Assembly (NCBI GenBank): GCA_025361665.1
Contig: JANYKF010000340.1
Span: 1-7,039 of the forward strand
Direction of reading: 5' to 3'
Origin: Clostridiaceae bacterium
Lineage (GTDB): Bacteria; Bacillota; Clostridia; DSM-8532
DNA length: 7,039 nt
Shown here: piece by piece, positions 5,258 through 7,039 of the stretch
How positions within the stretch are numbered: the stretch's first letter is position 1
How the letters are laid out: each line of letters begins with the position of its first letter
Program-made: the position numbers and the translations under genes
Notes under the pieces: model-generated
Databases searched by the model: none
Seen by the model: only the letters and a program-made list of their open reading frames with translations
Told to the model about the DNA's origin: nothing

Positions 5258-7039
5258 GTGGGCAAACCACTCTATATCACTGAAAAACCTTCCGTGGCAG
5301 CAAGTTTTGCCGGTGTGCTCGGAGTGGGGATGACCCGTTCGGACAAGGGCCGCGGATATGCGGAAGACCAGCATGCCATTGTCACGTGGTGTTACGGGCA
5401 TCTTGTCACCATGGCCTATCCCGACGCGTATGCTCCTGCTTTGAAGGCCTGGAATGCGGCACAGCTCCCCATCATCCCGAAGGAGTACAAATATGTCGTG
5501 ATTGATGAAAAGGTCGCGAGGCAGCAATTCGAGGTCATCCGCCGCCTGTTGTGCCGCAAGGACGTCGATGTCATTTACGCCTGCACCGACAGCGGGAGGG
5601 AAGGCGAGTATATTTTTCGGTTGGTCTATCACCAGAGCGGTTCGGACAAGCCGGCCAGGCGAGTCTGGATTTCCGCCCAGACGGAAGAAGCCATCAAGCG
5701 GGGCATTGCGGAAGCGAAGGACATTTCGGCATATGATTCCCTTGCGAAGGCGGCCTATTGTCGAGCGCAGGAAGACTGGCTGTTCGGGATGAATTTCAGC
5801 CGGCTTTACACCTGCCGGTATGGGCAGGAACTCTCCAGGAAGCTGGGAGAATCCAAATCGTCGGTCATTGCCATCGGACGCGTCATGACCTGCGTGCTGG
5901 GCCTTGTCGTGCAGCGGGAAATGGAAATCCGCAGCTTTGTTCCGAAAAAGCAATATGGGGTCCAGGCTTCTTTTCTGTCAGTGGGAAACGGGATTACCTG
6001 GCGGGGAAGATGGCTCAAAACCACTTCGGATGGAAAACAGGTGAGGTCAACCGCAGAGTCGGGCCGTGGGATGGAAGCAGAGCCGGAAGAGGCAGCCTGC
6101 ACGAAGGAAGAAGCGGAAGTCCTTATCGAAAGGCTGCGCGGGCTGCCGGGCCAAGTGAAGAAAGTGGAGAGCAAGGTGAAAAAGGAGCCTCCGCCGCTCT
6201 TGTTCAATCTCGCGGAACTGCAGGCGGAAGTCAACCGTCGGTTTAGGATTCCCGTGGACAAAGTCCTGGAAATCACCCAGGGTCTTTACGAAAAGAAACT
6301 CGTTTCCTATCCCCGGACGGACAGTCGGGTCTTGTCCACGGAAGTCCTGCCGGAACTGCCGAAGATTCTCAATGGGCTGTTCGGAAATTCGGCCTACCGG
6401 GATGCCGTATTGCGCATCAAATCGTTTGGCAGGATCACCCTTGACGAAAAGGCCAGGCGATTTGTCGATGACAGCAAGGTAACGGACCACTATGCCATCA
6501 TTCCCACTTATGAAACCCGGGAACTGTCTCAACTGGATCCGGATCACGAAAAGGTTTACAACCTCATTGCGAGGCGTTTCCTTGCCGTGTTTTATCCTCC
6601 GGCCGAATTCAACGCGGTGCGCGTTGAAACCGGCATCGGACCGGAGTTGTTCGTCACCAATGCAAAGACCTTGAAGTCGCCGGGCTGGAAAGAAGTATAT
6701 GAGGTCCCATCCGGCTCATCACGGGAAGAGGAGGAAACCCAGCCTCCCCTCCATTTGCTTGTCCGCATGCAGCCTTGTGAAGTGACCAGCCTCGTGATGG
6801 AGGAAAAGGAGAGCAAGCCGCCATCCCGGTTCACGGAAGGCGCCCTCATCCTGACGATGGAAAAGGCCGGGAAATATATCGACAACGAGGAACTGCGCAA
6901 TCAGATGAAAACATCCGGCATCGGCACCGCCGCAACGCGTTCCGGCATCATCCGGAAGCTTTGCTCCATCCTGTACATCCAGGTGGACACCAGGAGCCAG
7001 ATCGTCACCCCGACCCGGAAAGGGGAAGGCATTGTGGAA
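5258..7039 (+). CDS. topB: DNA topoisomerase III (type IA), 3' partial
   Basis: 594 codons are open from the GTG to the window edge with no stop; family members are about 650-730 residues, so the C-terminus is missing. The Toprim domain starts at once: LYITEKPSVA with the catalytic Glu9, and CTDSGREGEY with Asp111, Glu115 and Glu117. The catalytic Tyr351 is in VSYPRTDS, which forms the 5'-phosphotyrosine link to cleaved single-stranded DNA. GIGTAATR (residues 554-561) is the late type IA signature, and FxLAELQxEVNRRF (about 313-327) the conserved stretch before the Tyr. The enzyme relaxes and decatenates DNA through single-strand passage. DSG replaces the DAD of TopA; TopB proteins commonly have DAG here, so this is a mild variant. 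The start lies 12 bases after vapC with no visible terminator or own promoter, so co-transcription with vapBC is likely. TopB is found on chromosomes and on conjugative elements; the window does not decide which. Confidence 0.95.
   Translation, partial: MGKPLYITEKPSVAASFAGVLGVGMTRSDKGRGYAEDQHAIVTWCYGHLVTMAYPDAYAPALKAWNAAQLPIIPKEYKYVVIDEKVARQQFEVIRRLLCRKDVDVIYACTDSGREGEYIFRLVYHQSGSDKPARRVWISAQTEEAIKRGIAEAKDISAYDSLAKAAYCRAQEDWLFGMNFSRLYTCRYGQELSRKLGESKSSVIAIGRVMTCVLGLVVQREMEIRSFVPKKQYGVQASFLSVGNGITWRGRWLKTTSDGKQVRSTAESGRGMEAEPEEAACTKEEAEVLIERLRGLPGQVKKVESKVKKEPPPLLFNLAELQAEVNRRFRIPVDKVLEITQGLYEKKLVSYPRTDSRVLSTEVLPELPKILNGLFGNSAYRDAVLRIKSFGRITLDEKARRFVDDSKVTDHYAIIPTYETRELSQLDPDHEKVYNLIARRFLAVFYPPAEFNAVRVETGIGPELFVTNAKTLKSPGWKEVYEVPSGSSREEEETQPPLHLLVRMQPCEVTSLVMEEKESKPPSRFTEGALILTMEKAGKYIDNEELRNQMKTSGIGTAATRSGIIRKLCSILYIQVDTRSQIVTPTRKGEGIVE

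Noticed and set aside
5183..5953. A 256-residue minus-strand frame over the vapC end and topB
   Set aside because: Antisense to two well-supported genes and with no domain-like features.
5758..6246. A 162-residue plus-strand frame inside topB
   Set aside because: The topB frame is continuous here and contains the conserved type IA motifs; this frame yields low-complexity, non-domain protein.

Overview
The window looks like a piece of a moderately G+C-rich bacterial chromosome or large element. Purine-rich Shine-Dalgarno sites (GGGAGG, AAGGAG) 5-7 bases before the starts, sigma-A/sigma-70-like promoters and the protein types (oxygen-sensitive glycyl radical enzyme, Gfo/Idh oxidoreductase, URO-D-like protein, TopB) suggest an anaerobic Bacillota/Clostridia-like organism. 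That assignment is inference; no marker gene fixes the taxon.

Layout, left to right. (1) Positions 1-1850, plus strand: the 3' part of a glycyl radical enzyme gene that begins before the window. (2) 1851-1930: a short convergent gap with an interrupted inverted repeat that may act as a terminator. (3) 1931-3016, minus strand: a Gfo/Idh/MocA-type NAD(P)-dependent oxidoreductase. (4) 3017-3182: a divergent control region with a dyad TGTATCA-N16-TGATACA whose two arms coincide with extended -10 elements on opposite strands. (5) 3183-4439, plus strand: a URO-D superfamily protein of the methyltransferase-like kind, not heme-pathway HemE. (6) 4440-4607: a gene-free gap with short ACCRG repeats every 12-13 bases, then a strong promoter overlapped by a TGATGTATACATCA operator. 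(7) 4608-5245: a type II toxin-antitoxin pair (ribbon-helix-helix antitoxin, PIN-domain VapC toxin) with overlapping stop and start codons. (8) 5258 to the window end: topB, DNA topoisomerase III, starting at GTG only 12 bases after the toxin gene and running off the right edge.

The left half (GRE, oxidoreductase, URO-D protein) may be a catabolic neighbourhood. The oxidoreductase and URO-D genes share one divergent control region and are likely co-regulated; the GRE is convergent to them and its link is only by proximity. The right half is a maintenance/DNA-processing block: the vapBC promoter is autoregulatory in layout and, with no visible terminator or second promoter before topB, probably also transcribes topB. 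I did not find a CRISPR array, tRNA, rRNA, insertion sequence or a clearly unknown multi-gene system. The least explained items are the GRE with an atypical Cys-Glu-Glu active-site motif, the 12-13 base repeats and the vapBC-topB linkage.
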